From: Desulfurococcales archaeon | GTDB lineage: Archaea; Thermoproteota; Thermoprotei_A; Sulfolobales; WAQK01 | Assembly (NCBI GenBank): GCA_027016915.1 | Contig: JALURJ010000273.1 | Span: forward strand, 1 to 22,368 | Length of the DNA: 22,368 bases | Reading direction: 5' to 3' | Part shown: one piece after another, positions 6,871 through 14,044 of the stretch | How the letters are laid out: each line of letters opens with the position of its first letter | Numbering within the stretch: the stretch's first letter is position 1 | Notes under the pieces: generated by a model | Told to the model about the DNA's origin: nothing | The model's database searches: none | What the model saw: the letters and a program-made list of their open reading frames with translations, nothing else | Translations under genes and position numbers: made by a program

Positions 6871-8451
6871 ATGCCTAAGCGAAGAGCCCTCTGCATAGTA
6901 GTATTAGTTGTAGTCCTTACGTTAAGCATAGTTCCGCCACTCCACGCCGAAGACACTGGCATGACTATACGCATCTACAGTGATGGCTCGCTAGTCATAA
7001 GGGCTACTGGTTCCCTTGCAGTGGCTGAGTCACCGTACAACCATACTGTGATGGGTGCCACCTTCAGCTATAAGGATGGATGGCTACAGTTGACCCTAAA
7101 CGAATATCGGGTCTTCACTCGAAACATAACAAGCCTCAACCGTACAAGGGGGTCCGAGGAAGTGCCCGGTTCTACAGGGTCTTGCCAGTCCTGCCAAGTT
7201 GAAAGAAAAGAAATAGAGACGGCGAAACGGGGTGAAAGCTTCAGTTTTAAGTACTTTTCCGACGGGGAGACCACTATCATACTGATGAATCAGAGTCAAG
7301 AGAGGATACTTCCCCCTAGGGCTTTGGACGGTCCTTACCTCTCGGAGCTCAGAACACTCAACATCATGATTTTCAAGAAAACCCTAGAGACCCGCGTGGA
7401 GCTTAACGTGTCCAGGCTAACAACAGAAGACACAAAGTTTCTTGAAAACTACTTAAGCATGGTGAGAGAACTCGATAAGAACTACAAATGGTTTAGCCTG
7501 CTGAACTATACCTATAGTGTCAGGGAGTTCGGCAATAAGGAGCTGGAAACCCTGCACCTAAAATACGTGGTCGACCTAGACAGTACAGCTGCCTCCGCAT
7601 TATTCCTCCTGCCAGCCGGAGTTGACGACGATTCGCTCCTATTCCTGAGGGGCTCAATCAATGCCCATGGCTACGCGCGTAGTAAAGCCAGCTACCTTGC
7701 CAGGGAAACTGCGGGAGTTATGGGTAGCATGACAGGGCTGGGCCTAGCCTCCCTCGAAATAGAGATGGGGCTAGACCTAGGAATAGACTACCCATTGGCG
7801 AGAAACCTGGACGTGCTCCTGAGATTTGCGACCCACCTTTCCAAAACAATCGTACCCGAAGCACCCAGCGTGATCCTAGCGAGGGTTCCAGAGGCATGGG
7901 GTGTGTGGAGGCTATGGGCGTCACTCCCAGACATGTATGTCTGGGCATTTTCCCGGCTACTATCAGACCTGGATGTGGATGATTCCAGCGGTTTCCTCAG
8001 CTTATCCGTTGAGAGGGGTAGGCTGAACTACGAGTTCACCTCGCTGAGGTTTAAACCCATCAATGCGGAGGGGCCTGAGGAGACATTGAGCCAGGCTAGG
8101 CAGGTGTTTGCCAAGTCCATTAAACTGCTAAAACTGGTACTGGCAATCGAAGTAGATGATGACCTGCTTGCCCGCCACCTAGACAGCATGCCAGTAACCC
8201 TGAAGCCAGGAGACGGCAGGGTTGCCGAGATTCTGCCCTCAAAGTCGGCCCTCGGGGATCTGAGCTCGGTGAGGGTGGTACTAAGGACGGAGACTGTTAC
8301 CACGACCCCGCCTCTAAACCCTCAGCCTACGGGTGAGGCTGGGCAGAGAGCTTGGGACCCAGCCTCCCTCGTCCTGGGAGCCGCCATAGGATTGGCCGCC
8401 GGGCTTGCCACGCATTTCGCCTTGGAGAGGAAGCGTCGGAGAAGTGGCTAG
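6871..8451 (+). CDS. secreted membrane-anchored surface protein, paralog B
   Basis: This 526-residue protein is unrecognised by name. It has a signal peptide (MPKRR, then IVVLVVVLTLSIVPPLHA), a long glycosylation-sequon-bearing ectodomain, a Thr/Pro-rich linker (TETVTTTPPLNPQPTGE), a membrane helix (SLVLGAAIGLAAGLATHFAL) and a strongly basic tail. It shares with A and C an N-terminal strand (MTIRIYSDGSLVIRATG) and the C-terminal LKPGDGRVAEILPSKSALGD block. The segment FKYFSDGETT aligns with YFYDGE of A. B alone carries a CQSC pair (Cys105, Cys108) that could form a disulfide or bind metal. The ATG is fixed by both the signal peptide and the TATA box 26 bases upstream. It follows the DUF389 gene after 84 bases. 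Function unknown. Confidence 0.85.
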   Translation: MPKRRALCIVVLVVVLTLSIVPPLHAEDTGMTIRIYSDGSLVIRATGSLAVAESPYNHTVMGATFSYKDGWLQLTLNEYRVFTRNITSLNRTRGSEEVPGSTGSCQSCQVERKEIETAKRGESFSFKYFSDGETTIILMNQSQERILPPRALDGPYLSELRTLNIMIFKKTLETRVELNVSRLTTEDTKFLENYLSMVRELDKNYKWFSLLNYTYSVREFGNKELETLHLKYVVDLDSTAASALFLLPAGVDDDSLLFLRGSINAHGYARSKASYLARETAGVMGSMTGLGLASLEIEMGLDLGIDYPLARNLDVLLRFATHLSKTIVPEAPSVILARVPEAWGVWRLWASLPDMYVWAFSRLLSDLDVDDSSGFLSLSVERGRLNYEFTSLRFKPINAEGPEETLSQARQVFAKSIKLLKLVLAIEVDDDLLARHLDSMPVTLKPGDGRVAEILPSKSALGDLSSVRVVLRTETVTTTPPLNPQPTGEAGQRAWDPASLVLGAAIGLAAGLATHFALERKRRRSG

Positions 8452-8461
8452 AGCGCGATGA

Positions 8462-8470
8462 GTAAATATA
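8462..8470 (+). promoter_or_regulatory. TATA box for the prpD-like gene
   Basis: GTAAATATA is centred about 26 bases before 8493, so the transcript begins at or next to the TTG (8490) or GTG (8493) start. Confidence 0.5.
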
Positions 8471-8489
8471 GCGTCGCGAGTTTAGTGAC

Positions 8490-9875
8490 TTGGTGATTCT
8501 CGTGACCCTGGCTAGGAAGCTGGCCGAGTACGCCGTAAACCAGGTTTCCTACAACAAGCTGCCCGAGAAGGTTGTGAAGGAGGCTGTACGGAGGGTTGTG
8601 GACAGCTTCGCCGTCATGATGGGCGCCTATCCGGCAGAGCCACCCACAATCGCCAGGAAGGTAGCCAGCCTTTCGAGGTCGGAGAAGTATGGCGGCACAC
8701 TCTTCGGCTCCAGGATAAAGGTCCCCGTAGACCACGCCGCGTTCGCCAATGGGTGCCATGTCAGATACCTTGACTTCAACGACACCTATTTGTCCAAGGA
8801 GGCGCTGCACCCTAGCGACATGATCCCGGCCATGATAGCTGTGAGCCAAGCCGAGGGCGTGGATGGGAAGAAGCTGATAGAGGGCATCGTCACGGCGTAC
8901 GAGATCGCCTGCAGACTGGCCGACGCTGCCAGTGTGAGGGCTAGGGGCTGGGACCACGTCACCTACATAGCCATAGCCACAGCTATAGGTGCCGGCAAGA
9001 TCATGGGCCTCGACGTGGACAGGATGGTTCAGGCCATTAACCTGGCCACAAACGAGGCTGCGTCGCTGAGGCAGACCAGGGCCGGAGAGCTGAGCATGTG
9101 GAAGGGCTGCACGGCCGCGAACTCCGCGAGGAACGGGGTTTTTGCAGCCCTCCTAGCGAAGCACGGCATGACGGGGCCCTCCCCCGTGTTTGAGGGCGAA
9201 ATGGGGTTCTGGAAGCAGGTCTCAGGAGAGTTCAGCATTGAGCGGCTCGGCGGGGTTGATGGAGAGCCCTTCAAGATCCTGGAGACGAGCATCAAGTATT
9301 GGCCCGTCGAATACCACGCCATGAGCGCTGTCGAGGCAGCGTTGAAGCTGAGAGAACGGATGGGAGGCTTCGACCCAGGCCAGGTGGAGGCCATCAACGT
9401 GAAGACCTTCACTGTATGCTACAAGATTATAGTGAAGGACCCCGAGAAGTGGGACCCCAAGACCAGAGAGACGGCAGACCATAGCCTACCCTACATAATA
9501 GCTGCCGCACTCCTGGACGGCAAGATATGGCTAGACACCTTCAGCCAGGAGAGGATACTGGCTCAGGATGTGAGGAAGGTTATGGCAAAGATGAAGATAG
9601 AGGTGGACCCAGACCACGACAAGGAGTACCCTAGAGGCATACCGAATACGATCGAAGTAGTACTAAAAGACGGCCGCAGGTTCGAGGAAACCATAACCTA
9701 CCCGAGGGGCCACTTCATGAACCCCGTCACTGACAAGGAGCTGGAAGACAAGTTCCACCGCATGGGTCAGAACTTTATGAACGAGGAACGTAGGAAAGAA
9801 GCACTAAAGGTTCTTTGGAGCTTGCCTAGCCTCAGCGATATTGCAAGCCTCATGGACAAGTTCGCTGTGGAGTAG
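8490..9875 (+). CDS. prpD: MmgE/PrpD family protein (2-methylcitrate dehydratase-like)
   Basis: PrpD-type enzymes dehydrate 2-methylcitrate to 2-methyl-cis-aconitate in propionate breakdown. The protein of about 461 residues is close to the usual length. The MmgE/PrpD hallmarks are visible: a helical N-terminal domain with NGCHVRYLDFNDTYL and ALHPSDMIPAMIAVSQAEG, the helix GIVTAYEIACRLADA, RGWDHVTYIAIATAIGAGKI, and a C-terminal lid domain from about residue 265 to 400. The start could be TTG 8490, GTG 8493 or GTG 8502; the TATA position favours the first two. Nearby PrpB-like and citrate-synthase genes support the methylcitrate assignment. MmgE/PrpD members also include cis-aconitate decarboxylases, so substrate is inferred. 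Its 3' end lies four bases from the convergent HEPN gene. Confidence 0.85.
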   Translation: MVILVTLARKLAEYAVNQVSYNKLPEKVVKEAVRRVVDSFAVMMGAYPAEPPTIARKVASLSRSEKYGGTLFGSRIKVPVDHAAFANGCHVRYLDFNDTYLSKEALHPSDMIPAMIAVSQAEGVDGKKLIEGIVTAYEIACRLADAASVRARGWDHVTYIAIATAIGAGKIMGLDVDRMVQAINLATNEAASLRQTRAGELSMWKGCTAANSARNGVFAALLAKHGMTGPSPVFEGEMGFWKQVSGEFSIERLGGVDGEPFKILETSIKYWPVEYHAMSAVEAALKLRERMGGFDPGQVEAINVKTFTVCYKIIVKDPEKWDPKTRETADHSLPYIIAAALLDGKIWLDTFSQERILAQDVRKVMAKMKIEVDPDHDKEYPRGIPNTIEVVLKDGRRFEETITYPRGHFMNPVTDKELEDKFHRMGQNFMNEERRKEALKVLWSLPSLSDIASLMDKFAVE

Positions 9876-9879
9876 CATT

Positions 9880-10317
9880 CTACAAACCCGCTGTTTTTTC
9901 AGCCTCCCCTAATAGCCTTGTAGCCGCACCCACCACCTTTTCCGCAAGCCTCACGGCTTGCTCTGCGTCTATCCTGGTATAAAGTTCTTCGGGTGGGAGG
10001 CCCAGCTCCTCATCGCCATACATGGCAAGTTCTCTCTCTTTTCTCAGCGAGCGTGAGATCGAGGCTAGCTCGTCGATCATTTCCTGGAACCAGCCCGGAA
10101 ACCGGCTCCGCTCTCTGCGGAGGATCGGCCCGACATCGTGCCATTTTGGCGGTTCTATTCCTGCTATCCTCAGAGCTGCCTTCAAAGCTAGCTCCACAGC
10201 CTCCTGGCACTGCCTGACAACATAAGGATAGTTGCCTGTCTCCAAGGCTTCTCGGGAGTGTTTTAACCTCTCCTTCGCCTGCCTCAAGTTCGACCTGGCA
10301 AGCTGGAGGCTATTCAA
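9880..10317 (-). CDS. HEPN domain protein
   Basis: This 145-residue helical protein fits the HEPN family, the RNase-like partner in HEPN/nucleotidyltransferase (HepT/MntA-type) toxin-antitoxin pairs. Visible features are an N-terminal long helix, QCQEAVELALKAALRIAGIE with the following WHDVGPIL (a common archaeal HEPN segment), and RKERELAMYGDEEL. The catalytic R-x4-6-H motif of active HEPN nucleases is not evident: Arg95 is followed five residues later by Tyr100 (RELAMYGD) rather than His. It starts with TTG at 10317, inside the end of the nucleotidyltransferase gene (8-base overlap), with GGTGAGG about 10 bases upstream as ribosome binding site. Toxin, antitoxin or non-toxic partner roles are all possible. 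Confidence 0.8.
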   Translation of the reverse strand: MNSLQLARSNLRQAKERLKHSREALETGNYPYVVRQCQEAVELALKAALRIAGIEPPKWHDVGPILRRERSRFPGWFQEMIDELASISRSLRKERELAMYGDEELGLPPEELYTRIDAEQAVRLAEKVVGAATRLLGEAEKTAGL

Positions 10318-10825
10318 TAACTATCGCCTCACCGAACTTGTAGTCCTTCTTAAGCCTCCAGTACCATTTCTTGCCCAGCCTGACCCTCTCGGCCCCCAGC
10401 TCTTCCAGCCTCTTCCTCAACTTGAGAAGTATTTTCTCGAAAAACCTGTCTTTGTCGTAGACTATAACAGCGTCCTCAACCATGTCGAGGTATAGTGGGC
10501 TAATCCTCATAGCCTCAAGTCTAGTCTTAATTACGGGGGAAAACGTTACAGCGTATCCCTCCTCCAAGAGTTTGCTTAGGAATTCTTGAAGGCGTTCTTC
10601 AGCCTTCTCAAACATGGAGATTCTAGCAAACCTGGGTCTAGGCAGCTCCTCTACCACTACCAGGAGATCTAGGTCACTTTCCCTGCCGGCATCGCCCCTC
10701 GCCACGCTACCATATACAACAAGTGAGATAAGCTTCTCACCGAAGACTCCTCTAAGCTCTTCGAGAAGCCTCCAAACCAGCGTCCTATAAGGCTCGGCCA
10801 GCGCGTCGACCCCCTTCTTGTACAT
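10310..10825 (-). CDS. nucleotidyltransferase domain protein (HEPN partner)
   Basis: The 171-residue protein belongs to the DNA polymerase beta-like nucleotidyltransferase superfamily. The active site is intact: GSVARGDAGRESDLDLLVV gives the GS (residues 39-40) and the DxD pair (Asp51, Asp53) that bind NTP and metal. In HEPN-linked systems such proteins AMP-modify and silence the HEPN partner; that role is inferred from the 8-base overlap with the downstream HEPN gene. It is longer than minimal MNT antitoxins, with a C-terminal part of about 100 residues, including a second lobe with EDAVIVYDKDRFFEKIL. I choose ATG 10825 over TTG 10837, because a TATA box lies about 26 bases upstream and GAGGG precedes the ATG. 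It is divergent from the prpB-like gene. Confidence 0.85.
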   Translation of the reverse strand: MYKKGVDALAEPYRTLVWRLLEELRGVFGEKLISLVVYGSVARGDAGRESDLDLLVVVEELPRPRFARISMFEKAEERLQEFLSKLLEEGYAVTFSPVIKTRLEAMRISPLYLDMVEDAVIVYDKDRFFEKILLKLRKRLEELGAERVRLGKKWYWRLKKDYKFGEAIVIE

Positions 10826-10845
10826 ATTTTCCCTCAACCCTTAAC

Positions 10846-10854
10846 CTATATTTG
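10846..10854 (-). promoter_or_regulatory. TATA box for the nucleotidyltransferase/HEPN operon
   Basis: CAAATATAG on the minus strand is centred about 25 bases upstream of the ATG at 10825, which fits a leaderless start there rather than at TTG 10837. Confidence 0.5.
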
Positions 10855-10857
10855 ACC

Positions 10858-10884
10858 CAGCATGCCTTTAACATCTTTATGCTG
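10858..10884. repeat. short inverted repeat in the divergent spacer
   Basis: CAGCAT (10858-10863) and its complement ATGCTG (10879-10884) flank a 15-base A/T-rich stretch between the nucleotidyltransferase and prpB-like promoters. It could be a regulator site, but a six-base arm can arise by chance. Confidence 0.25.
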
Positions 10885-10899
10885 GCCAGGCCAAAAACC

Positions 10900-10906
10900 A
10901 ATATAG
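10900..10906 (+). promoter_or_regulatory. TATA-like box for the prpB-like gene
   Basis: AATATAG is centred about 37 bases before the ATG at 10940, giving a leader of about 10 bases that contains AAGGGG as a possible ribosome binding site. Confidence 0.4.
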
Positions 10907-10939
10907 CCAGTTGAGGCCAAATTCTGCAAGGGGCCGAAG

Positions 10940-11887
10940 ATGCAGGTACCTTTACATTTCAGGGGCCCTCCTAGGGAGAAGCCGACAAGGCTTCTCCGGG
11001 AAATGCTCTCCAGACCAGGCATAATAGTGGCTCCCGGCGTTTACAATCCTGCCGTAGCCCTTTTAGCCGAGAAGATGGGGTTTAAGGCGCTCTACCTTAG
11101 CGGCGCTGCGGTTACTGGGGCCCTCGCCCTACCCGATCTGGGCCTCATAACGCTGGACGAAGTGGCGCTTCACGTTAGGTGGATAACTAGGGTCACTACA
11201 GTTCCCCTCATAGTAGATGTCGACACGGGTTTCGGCGAGGCCATCAACGTTATGCGTACTGTCAGGATCATGGAGGAAGCCGGTGCGGCGGCTGTGCAGA
11301 TAGAGGATCAAGTGCTGCCCAAGAAGTGCGGCCACCTCTCCGGCAAACAGCTGATCCCGGCGGAGGAGATGGCCAAGAAAATCCGGGCCGCCACCGAGGC
11401 GAGAAGTGACCCTGACTTCGTCATAGTGGCGCGAACCGATGCGAGAGGTGTGGTAGGCTTTGAGGAGGCTGTGTGGAGGGCGCAGCTATACCTAGAGGCA
11501 GGTGCCGACGTGATATTCCCTGAAGCATTGACGAGCAGGGAGGAGTTCGCCGAGTTCGCCAGACGGGTCAAGGCACCTCTACTGGCCAACATGACGGAGT
11601 TCGGCAAAACCCCCTACATCACTGTCAGGGAGTTCGAGGAGATGGGCTACAAGATAGTCATCTTCCCCGTCACCACGTTCAGGGCCGCCATGGGTGCGGC
11701 AAGGAAAGTGCTCACCGAAATAATGGAGAAAGGCACTCAGAAGAACGTGCTGGACCAACTCATGGGTAGGCAGGAGTTCTACCAGCTCATAGGATACTGG
11801 GATTACGAGAAGATAGATGCCAGAATAGCCGAGGAGATAGACAAACTGGTTGAATCTGTGAAGCATCGACACACTAAATCTGGCTAA
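10940..11887 (+). CDS. prpB: methylisocitrate lyase (PrpB-type, isocitrate lyase/PEP mutase superfamily)
   Basis: PrpB splits 2-methylisocitrate into pyruvate and succinate, the last step of the methylcitrate cycle. The 315-residue protein follows the family closely: YLSGAAVTGALALPDLGLIT, metal-binding DVDTGFG (Asp93, Asp95), IEDQ, and the catalytic loop KKCGH with Cys130. The PEP mutases lack this KKCGH cysteine, which supports lyase activity. A C-terminal region with LAN-MTEFGKTPYITVREF is also typical of PrpB. The ATG at 10940 begins a normal N-terminus. Its stop codon region overlaps the convergent vapC gene by 14 bases (11874-11887). With the PrpD-like and citrate-synthase genes it suggests propionyl-CoA use; substrate preference is inferred. 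Confidence 0.9.
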   Translation: MQVPLHFRGPPREKPTRLLREMLSRPGIIVAPGVYNPAVALLAEKMGFKALYLSGAAVTGALALPDLGLITLDEVALHVRWITRVTTVPLIVDVDTGFGEAINVMRTVRIMEEAGAAAVQIEDQVLPKKCGHLSGKQLIPAEEMAKKIRAATEARSDPDFVIVARTDARGVVGFEEAVWRAQLYLEAGADVIFPEALTSREEFAEFARRVKAPLLANMTEFGKTPYITVREFEEMGYKIVIFPVTTFRAAMGAARKVLTEIMEKGTQKNVLDQLMGRQEFYQLIGYWDYEKIDARIAEEIDKLVESVKHRHTKSG

Positions 11888-12344
11888 TCATTCTCTTTAT
11901 CCTCTCCAGCTCTTCCGAGGGGAGCGTGGACGCATAGTTCCTACCAATCACGGTTTTTAGTCCCGAGAAGGCCTGTTCATCGTAGGACGCCAAGTAGTCT
12001 ATCTCAAACGCATCAGATGCTGCTATGATGGCTGCATCGACAAAGCTGAGCTTCTTCTCCTCATATTTTCTCAGAATTTGGATAGTGTTGTCGTAGAACT
12101 CCCTGTCCAAGAATATGACCTCCACATTGCTTTGGTGTAGTGCTTTTAGAAAGGCGTTAGCAGTCTTGAAGCTGATCCTATAACGTAGCAGTGTGTAGGT
12201 CTCAGAAACCACCAGGTCGATGGTATAGGGCTGGCCGAACCGACCCTCCAATATATGTGTTACCAGGTATATCGAATCAAGGTGATGCACATCTTTCCTG
12301 TTATAAAAAGCGTAGAAAACCCCTGTATCTATAATTATGCTCAA
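11874..12344 (-). CDS. vapC: VapC-type PIN domain ribonuclease toxin
   Basis: This 156-residue PIN domain protein is the toxin half of a VapBC pair, expected to cut RNA with metal ions. The acidic residues are all visible: Asp6 (IIIDTGVF), Glu48 (VVSETYTLLR), Asp103 (LSFVDAAIIA) and Asp122 (LASYDEQAF). The TTG start at 12344 overlaps the vapB stop by four bases (TTGA), and no in-frame ATG near it would keep the N-terminal Asp. It follows vapB in one operon and ends 14 bases inside the convergent prpB-like gene. Target RNA cannot be told from the sequence. Confidence 0.9.
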   Translation of the reverse strand: MSIIIDTGVFYAFYNRKDVHHLDSIYLVTHILEGRFGQPYTIDLVVSETYTLLRYRISFKTANAFLKALHQSNVEVIFLDREFYDNTIQILRKYEEKKLSFVDAAIIAASDAFEIDYLASYDEQAFSGLKTVIGRNYASTLPSEELERIKRMISQI

Positions 12345-12577
12345 ACACCACCACCGTATAGTAGCTCGTCTATCCGCTCAGAGTCGTTCTCGCCCGCATC
12401 TCCAGCATATTTCAACGTTTTGAGGAAGACCCTTGGATCCCCTCTGGTTTTGTCGAGCTCTCTTTTAGCTATATCAACTAGGAGTTCTATGAGCTCCGAC
12501 ATACTTTTGACCTTTAACCTCTGTCTGAGCCTCTTTAGTTCCTGGTATACGTCCTGGCGGACCCGGATAACGCTCAT
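12341..12577 (-). CDS. vapB: VapB-type ribbon-helix-helix antitoxin
   Basis: This 78-residue protein is the likely antitoxin of the downstream PIN toxin. The N-terminal strand MSVIRVRQDVYQELKRL followed by two helices (KSMSELIELLVDIAKREL) is a ribbon-helix-helix DNA-binding domain, and the acidic, flexible C-terminal part (from about residue 46) would wrap the toxin. The ATG at 12577 is preceded by a TATA-like element and a perfect 7-1-7 palindrome at 12593-12607. RHH antitoxins bind such sites and repress their own operon. Its stop overlaps the vapC start by four bases. Confidence 0.85.
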   Translation of the reverse strand: MSVIRVRQDVYQELKRLRQRLKVKSMSELIELLVDIAKRELDKTRGDPRVFLKTLKYAGDAGENDSERIDELLYGGGV

Positions 12578-12592
12578 CAGAGTTCACATATC

Positions 12593-12607
12593 TACAGGTT
12601 ACCTGTA
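12593..12607. promoter_or_regulatory. perfect palindrome, probable vapBC operator
   Basis: TACAGGT-T-ACCTGTA is a 7-1-7 perfect inverted repeat whose near edge lies 16 bases upstream of the vapB ATG and whose far edge runs into a TATA-like GTATAC/TTATAAT stretch (12604-12617). This places it between the TATA element and the transcript start, where a bound repressor would block initiation. The VapB RHH protein is the obvious candidate; binding is inferred. Confidence 0.55.
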
Positions 12608-12631
12608 TACATTATAAGAATTGGCCTAAGA

Positions 12632-12652
12632 ATGAGAAAATGAGAATAAAAA
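12632..12652 (-). terminator. T-rich terminator candidate after citrate synthase
   Basis: Read on the minus strand, the 20-40 bases after the citrate synthase stop (12673) contain CTTTTTATTCTCATTTTCTC. Such T-rich tracts end transcription in archaea without a hairpin. It also separates citrate synthase from vapBC, which is read in the same direction. Confidence 0.4.
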
Positions 12653-12672
12653 GTATGGATTGGTAAAAGGGG

Positions 12673-13836
12673 TTATTCTTTGCACCTCTCATGCATAGGC
12701 TTGTACTTGAGCCCTGTGGGGCCCACGTATTCCTCGGTGGGCCTGATGATCTTGTTGTCCTTGACCTGCTCTATGTAGTGGCTGACCCAGCCCACGATCC
12801 TGCCCATGGCGAAGATGGGCGTATACATGGGTATCGGTATGCCGAGCTGGTAGTAGAGCACTGCCGTGTAGAAGTCGATGTTGGCTGGCAGCTTCTTCTC
12901 CTGCCACATGACCTCCTCAGCCTTCTTGAGGACCTTGAGCCACCATTCGCCGTCCTTCAGCTGTTTGATGTACTTGGCGGCAACGTCGGTTCTGGGGTCG
13001 TGGATCTTGTAGATCCTGTGGCCGAAGCCCATGATCTTCTCCTTCTTAGCCAGTTTGGCCTTGATGTAGTCGACTATGTACTCCTCAAGGGGCACGCCTT
13101 TCTCCTCTGCCTGCTTCTTGGCCTCGAGGAGCATCACCATGGCCTTCTCGTTGGCGCCGCCATGTAGAGGCCCCTTGAGCGCCCCGATGCCAGCGGCGAT
13201 GGCTGAGTACATGTCGCTAAGGGTGCTTGCCACCACTCTTACGGTGAAGGTACTGGCGTTGAAGCCGTGGTCCATGTAAAGGACTAGGCTTGACTCGAAG
13301 GCCCTGGCCTCCACCTCGGTGGGCATCTTGCCGGTTATCATTCTTAGCACGTCGGTGGCGTGGTCCAGGCTGGGGTCCGGCCTTACCAGTGTGCCTGTGC
13401 GGGCTAGGTGCCAGCCAGCGGCGAATATCACGGGGAGCTTGGCTATAAGCTTCAACGCGTGGTCATACAACGTCTCGTCGCTGAAGTCCCACTCGGGCGC
13501 AAGATACTGGCCTAGGAGGAGGACTCCGTAGCTGCCGTAATACATGGGATGGGTGACTGGTGCCAGCTTGAGGGCGTCGAACAGCTTCTCAGGGATGTTC
13601 CCTCTCTCGTGGTCGATCTTTTTCTTTATCTCTTTGAGCTCGTCCTCGCAGGGTAGATGGCCGTAGAGGAAGAGGTGTGCAGCCTCGTAGAAGCTGGCGT
13701 TGGCGCCTATGTCGTCGATGGTGTAGCCGCGGTAGATGGTGTGCTGACCTGTGGGGTCGACCCCGCTGAGCCTTGTTTGGTCGACTATGACGTTTTTAAG
13801 CCCCTTAGGAACTCGGATATACTCCTGTTGGGCCAT
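12673..13836 (-). CDS. gltA: citrate synthase / 2-methylcitrate synthase
   Basis: This enzyme condenses oxaloacetate with acetyl-CoA or propionyl-CoA. The 387-residue protein has the catalytic triad His225 (KGPLHGGANE), His273 (GFGHRIY) and Asp321 (NIDFYTA), the conserved His190 in MDHGFNAST, and RGYTIDDI near the N-terminus. Several archaeal citrate synthases accept both substrates, so the nearby prpB and prpD-like genes make a methylcitrate role plausible alongside the TCA role (inference). The ATG at 13836 is supported by a perfect GAGGTG Shine-Dalgarno seven bases upstream and a TATA box beyond it. It is divergent from the SCP2-type gene and downstream faces vapBC in the same direction after a T-rich tract. 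Confidence 0.93.
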   Translation of the reverse strand: MAQQEYIRVPKGLKNVIVDQTRLSGVDPTGQHTIYRGYTIDDIGANASFYEAAHLFLYGHLPCEDELKEIKKKIDHERGNIPEKLFDALKLAPVTHPMYYGSYGVLLLGQYLAPEWDFSDETLYDHALKLIAKLPVIFAAGWHLARTGTLVRPDPSLDHATDVLRMITGKMPTEVEARAFESSLVLYMDHGFNASTFTVRVVASTLSDMYSAIAAGIGALKGPLHGGANEKAMVMLLEAKKQAEEKGVPLEEYIVDYIKAKLAKKEKIMGFGHRIYKIHDPRTDVAAKYIKQLKDGEWWLKVLKKAEEVMWQEKKLPANIDFYTAVLYYQLGIPIPMYTPIFAMGRIVGWVSHYIEQVKDNKIIRPTEEYVGPTGLKYKPMHERCKE

Positions 13837-13843
13837 ATGGACG

Positions 13844-13876
13844 CACCTCTTTTATCCAGTATTTTGCATTATAAAT
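13844..13876 (-). promoter_or_regulatory. promoter and ribosome binding site of citrate synthase
   Basis: On the minus strand GAGGTG (13844-13849) lies seven bases before the ATG, and ATTTATAA (13869-13876) lies at TATA distance from a transcript start near 13845. This is one of the few genes here with a real leader rather than a leaderless start. Confidence 0.5.
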
Positions 13877-13970
13877 AATTATACCACTTAGTAAAAAACT
13901 TATGCAACCCACTGCCAGCACCCCACTTCACAAAGCCATATTATGTCAAATATTTTCAAAACCAGTGAGA

Positions 13971-13984
13971 TTTAGTTAACTAAA
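13971..13984. promoter_or_regulatory. perfect 14-base palindrome between citrate synthase and SCP2 genes
   Basis: TTTAGTTAACTAAA reads identically on both strands. It lies about 20 bases upstream of the SCP2 gene's TATA-like box and about 95 bases upstream of the citrate synthase TATA box, within the largest intergenic space of the window (13837-14044). The rest of that spacer is A/T-rich with no coding frame. A regulator site is likely but its protein is unknown. Confidence 0.45.
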
Positions 13985-14003
13985 CCCGTTTCGTCCCCTC
14001 AAG

Positions 14004-14012
14004 AAATTAATT
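14004..14012 (+). promoter_or_regulatory. TATA-like box for the SCP2-type gene
   Basis: AAATTAATT is centred about 26 bases before 14034, placing the transcript start just upstream of a G-rich stretch (GGGGGAT, 14033-14039) that may serve as ribosome binding site for the GTG at 14045. Confidence 0.4.
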
Positions 14013-14044
14013 CTCCAGCCACCATCTATACTGGGGGATACCCT

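Noticed and set aside
12691..13167. 158-codon open frame opposite the citrate synthase gene
   Set aside because: It is the complement of a well-supported gene, with low-complexity Leu/Val composition and no TATA or ribosome binding signal.
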